A stretch of DNA of 64,000 bases from Bacteroidia bacterium. Its GTDB lineage: Bacteria > Bacteroidota > Bacteroidia > UKL13-3. This document shows positions 56,249-64,000 of the stretch, piece by piece. Under the pieces are notes generated by a model. The model ran no database searches, was not told where the DNA came from, and worked only from the letters and a program-made list of their open reading frames with translations. Location of the stretch: the NCBI GenBank assembly GCA_014376805.1, contig JACMQU010000003.1, forward strand, positions 82,432 through 146,431, in the 5' to 3' direction. Numbering within the stretch: position 1 is the first letter of the stretch; the number at the start of each line of letters is the position of its first letter. Position numbers and translations under genes: made by a program.

Positions 56249-56710
56249 ATGGCAAACACATACACACAAATACATTTACAATTTGTCTTTTCACCAAAAT
56301 TCCGGGCATCGCTTATTCATCCCGACTGGGAAAATGACTTATATAAATACATTACAGGAATTGTGCAAAACAACAAACATAAAATGCTTTGCATAAACGG
56401 CATGCCCGACCATATTCACATGCTCGTTGGCTTTCATACAACTCAATCAATTGGTGAATTTATGCAGGATGTAAAAGGAGGTTCTTCCGGTTGGATAAAT
56501 GAAATGAAGCTGACAAAATCAAGATTCGAGTGGCAATAGGGTTATGGCGCATTTTCATATTCCAAATCACAAGTACCGGATGTAATTGCATATATTCAGA
56601 ATCAAAAACAACATCACAATAAAAAAACATTTTTGGAAGAGTATAAAATGTTTCTCGAAAAATTTGAGGTGGAACACGATGTTAAATATATTTTCAAAGA
56701 ACCCGAATGA
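56249..56710 (+). mobile_element. REP-associated tyrosine transposase (RAYT, IS200/Y1 type) with amber codon
   Basis: The frame starts at ATG 56249 and encodes YTQIHLQFVFSPKFR, HUH motif PDHIHMLVG and FMQDVKGGSSGWIN. At codon 97 there is TAG (56537-56539). The frame then continues intact: GYGAFSYSKSQVPDVIAYIQ, where Y is the catalytic tyrosine, QKQHHNKKTFLEEYK, and TGA at 56708-56710 (153 codons in all). Without readthrough the enzyme lacks its nucleophile. Y1 transposases of this class cut at palindromic REP hairpins, which flank it on both sides. It is probably a recently inactivated RAYT. Confidence 0.85.
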
Positions 56711-56855
56711 GAAATATTACATGCCTATGGCATTCAATTGTTGGGTTGAATGTTTTCTACCTATATTTCCTACCTACGGCACTATAAAAAAAATTTAATT
56801 GAATTTTGTTGATATTTATTTTTTGGGAAAAACAACAATCGCGAAGCGATGAAAT
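56683..56855 (+). repeat. Direct repeat, downstream copy
   Basis: This matches 55931-56110 in order and length with scattered differences (for example FKEPE versus FKDPE ending). It contains TGCCTATGGCA at the start of the flank and the first downstream REP unit. Confidence 0.8.
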
Positions 56856-57111
56856 TTTTGTAACCATCAATAAACAACAGTCGCATAGCGATGAAATATT
56901 TGTAGTAGTAGCACCATCCATAAACAACAATCGCGTAGCGATGAAATATTTGTAACACCATCCATAAACAACAATCGCCTGGAACAAAAAGCAAGGGTTT
57001 AAAGACTTTCAGAAAGTTTTTTTTCAGAAATTTAGTTTTTAATTTATAATAAATAATTCACCGGTAATATGTTTTTTATATTAATCCTAGCATTATTAAA
57101 CAATTTATTAC
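56711..57111. other. Gene-free region downstream of the RAYT
   Basis: Bases 56711-56980 are the direct repeat and REP array; 56981-57111 shows nothing beyond AT-rich sequence before the convergent GNAT-nitrilase gene. Confidence 0.6.
56831..56980. repeat. Downstream REP array (3 full units and a half)
   Basis: Hairpin cores lie at 56838-56850, 56880-56892 and 56930-56942, with a half unit near 56974-56979. The spacer includes CACCATCCATAAACAACA. They face the upstream array across the transposase gene. Confidence 0.85.
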
Positions 57112-58644
57112 CTACTTCTCCAGCACCTCGTACATATCTGCCCGCCTGTCTTTCCAGTTTAGCACGGTGCCTGTGTTGCGGGCACGTTCCAGGGCTGCAA
57201 GATCAAGGTCTGCAATTACAACTGTTTCAATATTGGTGCTACATTCACCCGCAATCGCATCTGGTGGAAAGGCAAAATCACTGGGCGTATAAATACCAGA
57301 TTGTGCATAGTTTATGTCCATATTATCTACAGAAGGAATATTACCAATGGTGCCTGCAGTGGCTACAAAAATCTGGTTCTCTACAGCCCTGGATTGCGCA
57401 CAAATCTTAACCCGTAAATGTCCGTGTTTTTCATCGGTGCTAAATGGTACAAATAATATTTTGGCACCTTTCTGGCAAGCAATGCGTGCCATTTCGGGGA
57501 ACTCAACATCATAGCAAATATTGATGGCAATTTTACCGCAATCGGTATTAAACGCCTTTATTTCATTGCCTGGTTTTACACCCCACCATTTTGATTCGTT
57601 GCTGGTGATATGGATTTTGTATTGTTTCTCATAGGTGCCATCACGCTTAAATAAATAGGAGATATTATACAAGTTATCGCTTTCAACCTGTAAGTGGGTT
57701 CCGGCAATAATATTGATATTGTATTCCATTGAAAGCCTTGAAAACAATTCAATATAATCTTCTGTATACTCATCTATTTTGCGAATACTGTCTTCAGGAC
57801 TCATGCTTTTATATTCGTGCAAAGAAAGTAATTGTGTGGTGAACAATTCGGGGAATAATACAAAATCAGATTTATAATTAGAGGCAACATCTGTAAAGTA
57901 TTCACATTGCTGTGCAAACTCTTTAAATCCTCTTATTTTACGGAGTTCATATTGTATACAACAGATCCGAACCTTCTTCATTAATACACTGCGTTCGCGA
58001 ATCTCGGGCACATAATCAAGGTTAATCCATTCAAGCAAAAGTGCATAACCTTCACTTTCATGATCCTCCGGAAGGTAATCTTTAATGATACGTTGAATGG
58101 TAAAACCCTGGGCAAGTTGAAACGTAACAACAGGGTCTTTTATTTTTTTATCTACCACACGTTTAATGTAAGCTCTAATCCCAAAGTCTTTAGAGTATTT
58201 GCCATAATTAGGTACCCGACCTCCAATTAAAATGCGCTTGAGATTTTTTTCTATACATAAGTTCTTACGCATTTCATACAAACGCCGACCAATTTTTAAG
58301 CCCTGATAATCGGGGTGAACCATCACTTCAATGCCATACAAAGTATCGCCCTCTTCATCATGGTTAGTAATAAAGCCATTATCACAAATTTCTTTCCAGC
58401 TATGGTCATCGTCATATTCATCCCAGCTAATAATTAAGCTGCTGGCTGAACCTACAATGCGTCCTTCATATTCAATAACCTGCATTCCTTCAGAGAACTG
58501 TTTAAACTGGCTTTCCAGCATTTCGTAAGTCCAAGGGTCATATTTTGGAAAACAGACTTTCGATAAAATAATTATATCCTCCAGATCGCTGCGTTCTGCA
58601 GTGCGTTCTATCAGTTTTGGTTTTCGTGATGCACGTGTTTTCAT
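57112..58644 (-). CDS. GNAT-nitrilase fusion (N-acetyltransferase plus carbon-nitrogen hydrolase)
   Basis: A 510-residue fusion. Residues 1-215 are a GNAT domain (HPDYQGLKIGRRLYEMRKNL is the acetyl-CoA loop). Residues 225-505 are a nitrilase-fold hydrolase with Glu in DFVLFPELF, Lys in EKQYKIHITS and the nucleophile Cys in AINICYDVEFPEMA. The combination is a known family in which both halves are conserved. The reaction is not established from sequence. The active-site residues of the nitrilase half are intact. It ends against the REP element on the other side. Confidence 0.93.
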   Translation of the reverse strand: MKTRASRKPKLIERTAERSDLEDIIILSKVCFPKYDPWTYEMLESQFKQFSEGMQVIEYEGRIVGSASSLIISWDEYDDDHSWKEICDNGFITNHDEEGDTLYGIEVMVHPDYQGLKIGRRLYEMRKNLCIEKNLKRILIGGRVPNYGKYSKDFGIRAYIKRVVDKKIKDPVVTFQLAQGFTIQRIIKDYLPEDHESEGYALLLEWINLDYVPEIRERSVLMKKVRICCIQYELRKIRGFKEFAQQCEYFTDVASNYKSDFVLFPELFTTQLLSLHEYKSMSPEDSIRKIDEYTEDYIELFSRLSMEYNINIIAGTHLQVESDNLYNISYLFKRDGTYEKQYKIHITSNESKWWGVKPGNEIKAFNTDCGKIAINICYDVEFPEMARIACQKGAKILFVPFSTDEKHGHLRVKICAQSRAVENQIFVATAGTIGNIPSVDNMDINYAQSGIYTPSDFAFPPDAIAGECSTNIETVVIADLDLAALERARNTGTVLNWKDRRADMYEVLEK

Positions 58645-58772
58645 TATAATTGCTTTAACAAATTATGTTGATGTTTGTTTGAAGTGGTAAATGTGATCTC
58701 TACACCATTGTGATGATGAGGCATGCCATGTGTTTACAAAAGGTTTCAGGCAATTGTTCCAGTGTAAACTAT

Positions 58773-59483
58773 CTATTTAAGGTTATGAAATACATTGGTT
58801 ACGTCTTCATCTTCGTCAAGGCGATCAAGAAGTTTTCCAAAATCTTCCTCCTGCTCTTCATTTAATTCTACAGTGGTGGTTGGTGAGCGAATAAGTTGTG
58901 CATTTACAATTTCAATTTTCCGGTCTTCGAGTGCTTTTTGCATGGCACCAAATTCTGTGAATGGAACGGTTATAATTAAATGTCCCTCGCCATCCTCTTC
59001 CATATCTTCCATCCCAAAATCAATCAGATCTAGTTCAATCTCATCAAGTTTTAGTCCTTTTAACGGAATACTAAAAATCCCCTTGCGTTCAAACAAAAAA
59101 TCTAAGCTTCCAGATACTAAAATCTGACCACTTGTTTTATTAAAGTGCGTTCTTAAATTGGCGATGGTTCTTGTTGGGTTATCCGTTGCCGTTTCAATCA
59201 TAATGGCCACTCCATGCGGACCTTTACCTTCATAAGTAATTTCCTCATAAGCTTTTTCAGATTTGCTATTGGCCCGGTTAATGGCTGCATCTATATTTGT
59301 TTTAGGCATGTTCACAGCTTTCGCATTGGCTATCAGCACACGTAACCTGGAGTTACCATCAGGATCAGGGCCCCCTGCCTTAACAACTATGGCAATTTCT
59401 TTACCTATTTTTGTAAAAGCCTGACTCATTTTAGCGTACCGTGCAAACATTTTGTGCTTCCGTTTTTCAAATACCCTTCCCAT
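58773..59483 (-). CDS. YebC/PmpR family protein
   Basis: A 236-residue protein with the YebC signature GRVFEKRKHKMFARYAK at the start, ANAKAVNMPKTNIDAAINRA and YEGKGPHGVAIMIE. YebC-type proteins act as transcription regulators or as ribosome factors at polyproline. Downstream of its own -7 box. Length is slightly below the usual 240-250. Confidence 0.95.
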   Translation of the reverse strand: MGRVFEKRKHKMFARYAKMSQAFTKIGKEIAIVVKAGGPDPDGNSRLRVLIANAKAVNMPKTNIDAAINRANSKSEKAYEEITYEGKGPHGVAIMIETATDNPTRTIANLRTHFNKTSGQILVSGSLDFLFERKGIFSIPLKGLKLDEIELDLIDFGMEDMEEDGEGHLIITVPFTEFGAMQKALEDRKIEIVNAQLIRSPTTTVELNEEQEEDFGKLLDRLDEDEDVTNVFHNLK

Positions 59484-59517
59484 ATATTTTCTCTCTGTTT
59501 AATTGTATGAATGTATG

Positions 59518-59525
59518 CAAATATA
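59518..59525 (-). promoter_or_regulatory. yebC-like gene -7 box
   Basis: On the minus strand TATATTTG matches the -7 consensus, about 35 bases before the ATG. A TTTT lies near the -33 position. Confidence 0.5.
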
Positions 59526-59717
59526 CTCGCCTTTGTTAAAGTTAAAAGCCCGGAGACAAAAAAACAGAAGAGCGTTTTTATCAGATGCCAAATGACATTT
59601 TAGGGTGCCTAAAGTATAAACGGCACATTTAAAAAAGGGTGATTGTGGTTTTTATAAAAAAGTTTATGTTTGAAATGTATCCTGCTTGACTGCATTAATT
59701 CTTTTCAATTTTTTTAA

Positions 59718-61448
59718 ATGAAAAACATTTATTCCTTAATTACCTGTTTGCTGATTAGCCTGATTTTAATAAATTACCGTATAACGTATTCAGAAATTAA
59801 CACAGAAAAACCATTTAAAGTTACCACCTGGGATGCCTTTGGTTATTATCTTTATCTGCCATCTGTTTTTATTTATCATGACATCACACAATTAAAATGG
59901 TTGCCTGATATTGATAAAAAATACCAACTTTCAGGGGGAAATATTTATCAGGCCAATTTAATGGAAAATGGAAATAACGTATTCAAATACCTGGGTGGAG
60001 TTTCTATACTTGAACTTCCTTTTTTTATTATAGGTCATATAATTGCGATTAATTCGCATTATGCCGCAGATGGTTTTTCGCCACCTTATCAATATGCTCT
60101 TTCCTATGGCATTTTATGCTATTTTTTACTAGCCTTGTTTTTGCTTCGCAATGTGTTGCTGAGGTATTTCAGTGATCTTACTACCTTGTTAACTTTATTA
60201 CTTGTTTGCCTTGCCAGTAATGCTGTACAGTATGCGGCATGCGATTCGGCCCAGAGTCATATTCCTATTTTTTTTCTGTATGCTGCTGTTTTATACACCA
60301 CCATACGATGGCATGAAAAACCAACCTTATTATGGGCATCCCTAACAGGGTATATTATTGGACTTGCAACCATAAGCCGCCCAACAGAAGCAATTATGTT
60401 CCTTATTCCTTTACTCTGGAATACACATACAAAAGAGATGGCAGCTCAAAAGTGGGCCCTGTTAAAAACACACAAGTTACATCTGGCTTGTATCTTTTTA
60501 TTTGGAATCGTTGGGATTTTTCCGCAACTGTTATATTGGAAAATAACTACCGGTAAATTTATTTATGATGTGGGTAGTAAATGGACTTTTTTAAATCCTT
60601 TTTTCAGGGTGCTTTTTGGATTTGAAAAAGGCTGGTTCATTTATACACCTGTAACAATATTCTTTGTAGCAGGTTTGTTTTTTGTTAAACCGTACCCATT
60701 TAAAAAATCAGTATGGTGGTTTTGTCTCCTCAATATTTATATTATTATATCCTGGTTCGACTGGAGGTATGGGGGTAGTTATTCCACCAGAGCATTGGTT
60801 CAGAGTTACCCCGTATTTGCTTTACCCCTTGCTGCATTAATAGAACAGATTAATTTAAAAAAATGGAGATATGTTTTTTATGGTGCAGCGGGTTATATGA
60901 TCTTTGTAAATCTTTTTCAAATCTGGCAATACAACAATAACATAATTCATTATGATCATATGAACCGTCTGTATTACGGACGTATTTATTTGAACAGCCA
61001 TCCTTCACCGCTTGATGTAAGTTTGCTGGATACAGATGAATGGCTGAAGGATGAAGAATTATACTCGCAGGAAGCTATCTTTCAAACCGATAGCGTGAGG
61101 TGGGTTAAGTCTGTGGAAGAGTCCTATCTGATCTTATTTGAAACGCCGTTAAAAAACATTAAAACAATATCCTCAGTTGATGGCTGGCTTAAAATAGAAG
61201 CAGAAATTAAACTCCTAAAAGGAGATGGCCATTTTAATTCGAAGTTGCAATATGGAGATTCTGTAAAGCTGAATTCAATTAGATTGCTGAATCCAATAAC
61301 TCATTGGGGAAGGCTTAATAATTATGCCTTTTATGTAAATGTTCCTTCTTTTTTTAACAAGGGTAATTTTACGTTTTCTTTAAATAAATCACAGCAATTT
61401 GATGGTTCAATTGAGAAAATAAAAATAACATATTTTAGAAAAAAATAA
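59718..61448 (+). CDS. GT39-like polytopic membrane protein
   Basis: A 576-residue protein with about 10 membrane helices and a C-terminal soluble domain (about 445-576) that looks like a beta-sandwich. The first loop has TWDAFGYYLYLPSVFIY with an acidic residue where GT-C enzymes bind the acceptor, and LGFEKGWFIYTPVTIFF is also typical of the family. No nucleotide-sugar motif is present. It may glycosylate lipids or proteins from a lipid-linked donor. It precedes the BtuF-like gene by 124 bases. Confidence 0.55.
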   Translation: MKNIYSLITCLLISLILINYRITYSEINTEKPFKVTTWDAFGYYLYLPSVFIYHDITQLKWLPDIDKKYQLSGGNIYQANLMENGNNVFKYLGGVSILELPFFIIGHIIAINSHYAADGFSPPYQYALSYGILCYFLLALFLLRNVLLRYFSDLTTLLTLLLVCLASNAVQYAACDSAQSHIPIFFLYAAVLYTTIRWHEKPTLLWASLTGYIIGLATISRPTEAIMFLIPLLWNTHTKEMAAQKWALLKTHKLHLACIFLFGIVGIFPQLLYWKITTGKFIYDVGSKWTFLNPFFRVLFGFEKGWFIYTPVTIFFVAGLFFVKPYPFKKSVWWFCLLNIYIIISWFDWRYGGSYSTRALVQSYPVFALPLAALIEQINLKKWRYVFYGAAGYMIFVNLFQIWQYNNNIIHYDHMNRLYYGRIYLNSHPSPLDVSLLDTDEWLKDEELYSQEAIFQTDSVRWVKSVEESYLILFETPLKNIKTISSVDGWLKIEAEIKLLKGDGHFNSKLQYGDSVKLNSIRLLNPITHWGRLNNYAFYVNVPSFFNKGNFTFSLNKSQQFDGSIEKIKITYFRKK

Positions 61449-61572
61449 ATTCTTCGTTATAAGTTTAATTTTAACAGCAACAACAACAATGTAAGATCTG
61501 TATTAACGCTATTATTACAAATACAAATGTATAAGAATATGATTACTGATAATCAATATAATCAAAAACCAA

Positions 61573-62370
61573 TTGTCTGAACCAATTAAATATATAGATC
61601 AAATGGGAAGGTTGGTTGTTATAGAAAAAACGCCTAAACGTATTGTTTCACTGGTGCCTTCTCAAACAGAACTTTTATATACACTTGGACTTGATGCAGA
61701 GGTTATCGCCCAAACTTTATTTTGCATTTATCCAGCAACACAAGATAAAAATAAACCACGAATAGGAGGGACTAAAACCCTGAATACGGAAAAGATAAAA
61801 TTACTGAAACCGGATTTAATTATTGGAAACAAGGAAGAAAATGAGCAAGTACAAATAGAAGCACTCATGAAAGAATTTCCATTATGGATGAGTGATATAC
61901 ACAACCTTGAAGAAGCGCTTGAAATGATAGGGATGATTGGTAAAATCGTTGATAGAGAAAGCAACGCACAAGAATTAATTTTACGCATCCGCAATCGGTT
62001 TAATCAATTAATAAAAAATACACAGCATCTATCTTGTATCTACCTTATCTGGCATAAACCTTTTATGGCTGCCGGATCCGATACTTTTATCAATGATATG
62101 CTTTGTCGTTGCGGATTAACTAATTTATGCATTCAACTTAATGAACGTTATCCAAAACTGGAGCCAGAAAAAATTAAAAGCTTATCACCCCAACTCATTT
62201 TACTTTCATCTGAACCCTATCCGTTTAATCAAAATCATATTGAAGAGTTAAAAGAAATTTCTCCTACTTCCAAAATTATATTAGTTAATGGAGAGCTATT
62301 TAGTTGGTATGGCAGCAGGTTGTTGCATTCAATAACATATTTTGAAAACTTAATGAAGGAATTTAATTAA
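61573..62370 (+). CDS. BtuF-like metal/cobalamin receptor without signal peptide
   Basis: A 265-residue helical-backbone receptor (ABC periplasmic-binding fold). The family start RIVSLVPSQTELLYTLGL and KPRIGGTKTLNTEKIKLLKPDLIIGNKEEN are clear. I accept the TTG at 61573 because the next ATG (61603) would drop IDQMGR-type residues conserved in the family and an in-frame TGA lies a little upstream. No signal peptide is evident, so export is uncertain; soluble cytoplasmic homologues occur in the phylum. Confidence 0.8.
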   Translation: MSEPIKYIDQMGRLVVIEKTPKRIVSLVPSQTELLYTLGLDAEVIAQTLFCIYPATQDKNKPRIGGTKTLNTEKIKLLKPDLIIGNKEENEQVQIEALMKEFPLWMSDIHNLEEALEMIGMIGKIVDRESNAQELILRIRNRFNQLIKNTQHLSCIYLIWHKPFMAAGSDTFINDMLCRCGLTNLCIQLNERYPKLEPEKIKSLSPQLILLSSEPYPFNQNHIEELKEISPTSKIILVNGELFSWYGSRLLHSITYFENLMKEFN

Positions 62371-62540
62371 GTATTGTTTGTTAAATTGTAGCAATCTAAT
62401 TATTGATCATATAAACTATAGATTTGATTTTAAAATAAAGTTTGATGTATTTCTAATGCTTTAATTTTTATTTACTTTCAAAATAATTATATGAATAATT
62501 AGCACGTATTTAAAATTTACCTATTTTCGCAAGCATCAAA

Positions 62541-62627
62541 GGAGAAGTGCCAGAGTGGCTGAACGGGCTCGCTTGGAAAGCGTGTTAACGCGAAAGCGTT
62601 ACGAGGGTTCGAATCCCTCTTTCTCCA
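62541..62627 (+). tRNA. tRNA-Ser (anticodon GGA)
   Basis: A class II tRNA. The acceptor GGAGAAG pairs with TTTCTCC, the D-arm is CAGAGTGGCTGAACGGGC-like, the anticodon GGA is at 62575-62577, and the long variable arm TAACGC-GAAA-GCGTTA is perfect. The T-arm is GAGGG-TTCGAAT-CCCTC. In the anticodon stem CTCGC/GCGTG there is one T-T mismatch. The base after the acceptor is A, not the G usual in bacterial serine tRNAs. CCA is not encoded. Confidence 0.92.
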
Positions 62628-62635
62628 CCTTCGCC

Positions 62636-62852
62636 CGCCATAGCTCCGACGACAGGAGGAGCGGCGGCGGGCTCATTGTTGTTTAGCGAATGCTTGTGTT
62701 TGGCAACGGCGGGCTGCGGTGGACGAAGTCCACCAGAACAACCCAAATTTTGTATTGGTTTATGAATAACCGCCATAGCTCCGACGACAGGAAGGTTTTA
62801 CTCACCGAAGCCATGCGTAGGTGAGCGGCGGGCTCATTGTTGTTTAGCGAAA
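62636..62852. repeat. Two copies of a GC-rich repeat block
   Basis: CGCCATAGCTCCGACGACAG occurs at 62636-62655 and again at 62771-62790. GCGGCGGGCTCATTGTTG and TTTAGCGAA follow in both copies; the second copy has about 30 extra bases between the two parts. Base composition is far richer in G+C than the neighbours. Confidence 0.8.
62718..62734. repeat. Hairpin palindrome, first copy
   Basis: GGTGGAC-GAA-GTCCACC is a perfect 7-bp stem with a GAA loop. An identical copy lies at 62911-62927. Confidence 0.8.
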
Positions 62853-62910
62853 GATTGTATTTCGCTACGGCGGGTTTTATTCAGCGTAGCTTTTTGCGAA
62901 GGTGAGCTAC

Positions 62911-62927
62911 GGTGGACGAAGTCCACC
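62911..62927. repeat. Hairpin palindrome, second copy
   Basis: Identical to 62718-62734, following GTAGC and CTAC half-sites. No T-run follows, so it is not a standard terminator. Confidence 0.8.
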
Positions 62928-63094
62928 ACTGTCTTTGTAAATTCTGCTTAACAACTTGTAATTTAGGGATCTTGTTGTTGCAAAAACCCACTTGAACTGG
63001 AATATATCGAATAACAATAACTTTTTCCCAATTCTATGATTTAATCCGCATTTCAACTATGCGCCAATAAAAGCATTAACAATACCTTCGTTTC

Positions 63095-63413
63095 ATGATC
63101 ACAGATATACCAACCTGGCATGTTTACATTCTCAAATGTTCTGATGGAATAACCTATTTAGGCTGCACATGCAATATCAATGAAATGCTTATCAGACATA
63201 ATAATGGCCATGTAACTTATCACTTCAAGAACTCCTGTTCAACTCAAAACATACATTACTTTTACTGATAAGTATAAGGCATTTAAGTTTGAAAAATATT
63301 TGAAATCAGGATCGGGAAGGGCGTTTTTTAAGCGGCATTTTATTTCATTTTCTTTTTACACTAATAATTCGATAATTTGCTACACAGAAATACAATATTT
63401 TTTTATAACATAA
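63095..63413 (+). pseudogene. GIY-YIG nuclease family gene, frameshifted
   Basis: ATG at 63095 starts WHVYILKCSDGITYLGCTCN, the GIY-YIG fold, then RHNNGHVTYH. One extra T near 63224-63225 shifts the frame. The rest, in the next frame, is SRTPVQLKTYITFTDKYKAF and KFEKYLKSGSGRAFFKRHF, which complete a UPF0213-like protein; the stop is at 63411-63413. The uncorrected frame ends at 63266-63268. The catalytic Tyr and Gly are present but the protein is not made intact. Confidence 0.78.
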
Positions 63414-63432
63414 TATTTTTTCCATCTCTAAA

Positions 63433-63825
63433 ATGAGTTTAACATTGCAGCATAAATATTCATATTCTTCAATTCTTATTGATTTTATTTCGCCACTATT
63501 AAACAACAGGGAGGATACAGAACAATTTCTGATGAAGGCTAAAGCAGGTATGATAGTTTGGAATTATGTTGTAGTTGAACAAACCAACCTTCCATTTAAA
63601 AGGGAAATGCAACTTGGATTAAGGAAAGCCAATGCGTCGTTCCCCGACTTTAAGGTTACCTTGGACACGCTTGTTGCCAGGAAAACCCTGTTATATGCCG
63701 ATCACTTACAATTCATTGTGAAAGTTGAGAGTCGCGTTAAACCCAATGGTTCAGTTAACTTGTATGTCGAATCCGTTCCGGTGGATAAAGTTGATTGGAA
63801 TAAAACAGATTTTTTTTCGGAATAA
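63433..63825 (+). CDS. Hypothetical protein between two GIY-YIG remnants
   Basis: A 130-residue intact protein starting at ATG 63433. I do not recognise a family. It has no signal peptide or membrane helix, with TEQFLMKAKAGMIVWNYVVV near residue 29 and a strand-rich end (LQFIVKVESRVKPNG, LYVESVPVDKVDWN). The charged pattern suggests a small soluble globular protein. Broken GIY-YIG genes lie on both sides. Codon use looks like its neighbours. Confidence 0.6.
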   Translation: MSLTLQHKYSYSSILIDFISPLLNNREDTEQFLMKAKAGMIVWNYVVVEQTNLPFKREMQLGLRKANASFPDFKVTLDTLVARKTLLYADHLQFIVKVESRVKPNGSVNLYVESVPVDKVDWNKTDFFSE

Positions 63826-63877
63826 GTCACAAATAATGCGGCTCCGATACAAGTCAAATAATTAAAGGATTTGGAAA

Positions 63878-64000
63878 AGTAACGGTGCCGAAGGAATTGT
63901 TTACATTGGGTGTACAGGTGAAATTAGTGAACGCCTTAATATTGCATAATATGGAACATATAAGCTATACTGCATCCAGGCTTCCTGTACAACTCAATAC
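63878..64000 (+). pseudogene. Second GIY-YIG remnant, cut by window end
   Basis: The frame from 63878 reads SNGAEGIVYIGCTGEISERL, matching the first half of the family, and reaches a stop after NIA. In another frame the second half follows: LHNMEHISYTASRLPVQLN, which lines up with SRTPVQLK in the first copy. There is no recognisable start or the VYILK block. The right end is outside the window. Confidence 0.7.

Larger units (their letters stand above)
62628..63094. other. Gene-free region with GC-rich repeats after tRNA-Ser
   Basis: The first 300 bases hold two copies of a GC-rich block and two identical hairpins. The rest (about 62935-63094) shows nothing and returns to AT-rich sequence before the GIY-YIG remnant. 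Confidence 0.6.

Noticed and set aside
56043..56309. Several overlapping antisense ORFs with repeated FHRYAIVVYGW-type peptides
   Set aside because: They come from translating REP units backwards; the same happens at 56757-56994.
56084..56980. CRISPR-like array
   Set aside because: Units are irregularly spaced (about 42-51 bases), the spacers are repeated too, and a transposase lies between them. It is a REP array.
62585..62776. 63-codon ORF overlapping the tRNA end and GC-rich repeats
   Set aside because: It spans a tRNA and palindromic repeats and has no family features.

Overview
This window is from an AT-rich member of the Bacteroidota, most like Chitinophagaceae or Sphingobacteriia. 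The evidence is two proteins with type IX secretion (Por) C-terminal tails, TAnnTTTG -7 promoter boxes, a 7TMR-DISM sensor kinase, and DUF4290, DUF3078 and bacillithiol-type YtxJ proteins. No rRNA, CRISPR array or complete prophage is visible. There is one tRNA-Ser.

Layout. 1-2344: lipid-linked sugar glycosyltransferases (the first cut by the window edge). 2391-3245: a broken SDR gene. 3356-9093: a signalling locus with a receiver protein divergent from a ThiF/E1-like protein, an autoinducer-synthase-like acyltransferase, a 7TMR-DISM kinase and a receiver-kinase hybrid, closed by a hairpin terminator. 9211-17953: AsmA, HPP, M20 peptidase, the pyrR-pyrB-membrane glycosyltransferase operon and an EVE protein. 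18157-20477: a decayed toxin-antitoxin island (hipBST plus an antitoxin/Doc pair). 20579-30577: ribosomal protein S1, envelope proteins and a 1293-residue T9SS protein. 31018-39441: parC, ytxJ, dienelactone hydrolase, trxB, an ACMSD-like decarboxylase and AIM24. 38794-42206: tandem NAD-binding paralogues, a dead OsmC gene, a lipoprotein and an SRPBCC protein. 42290-55683: housekeeping genes (ung, dapD, recN, cobalamin adenosyltransferase, cysteine desulfurase, agmatinase, map) with envelope proteins. 55931-56980: a REP/RAYT element. 57112-62370: a GNAT-nitrilase fusion, YebC, a glycosyltransferase and a BtuF-like protein. 62541-64000: tRNA-Ser followed by GC-rich palindromic repeats and two broken GIY-YIG genes around an unknown ORF.

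Two themes stand out. The first is the cassette at 3356-9093, which couples a possible small-molecule synthesis pair (E1-like plus acyltransferase) to a membrane sensor and response regulators; it could be an undescribed signalling system. The second is gene decay restricted to accessory genes. SDR, hipB, hipS, hipT, doc, OsmC, the REP transposase and two GIY-YIG genes all carry recognisable coding sequence interrupted by nonsense codons or single-base indels, while the housekeeping genes are intact. Several of these (hipB, doc, OsmC, GIY-YIG) only become visible when the sequence is read through the lesions.
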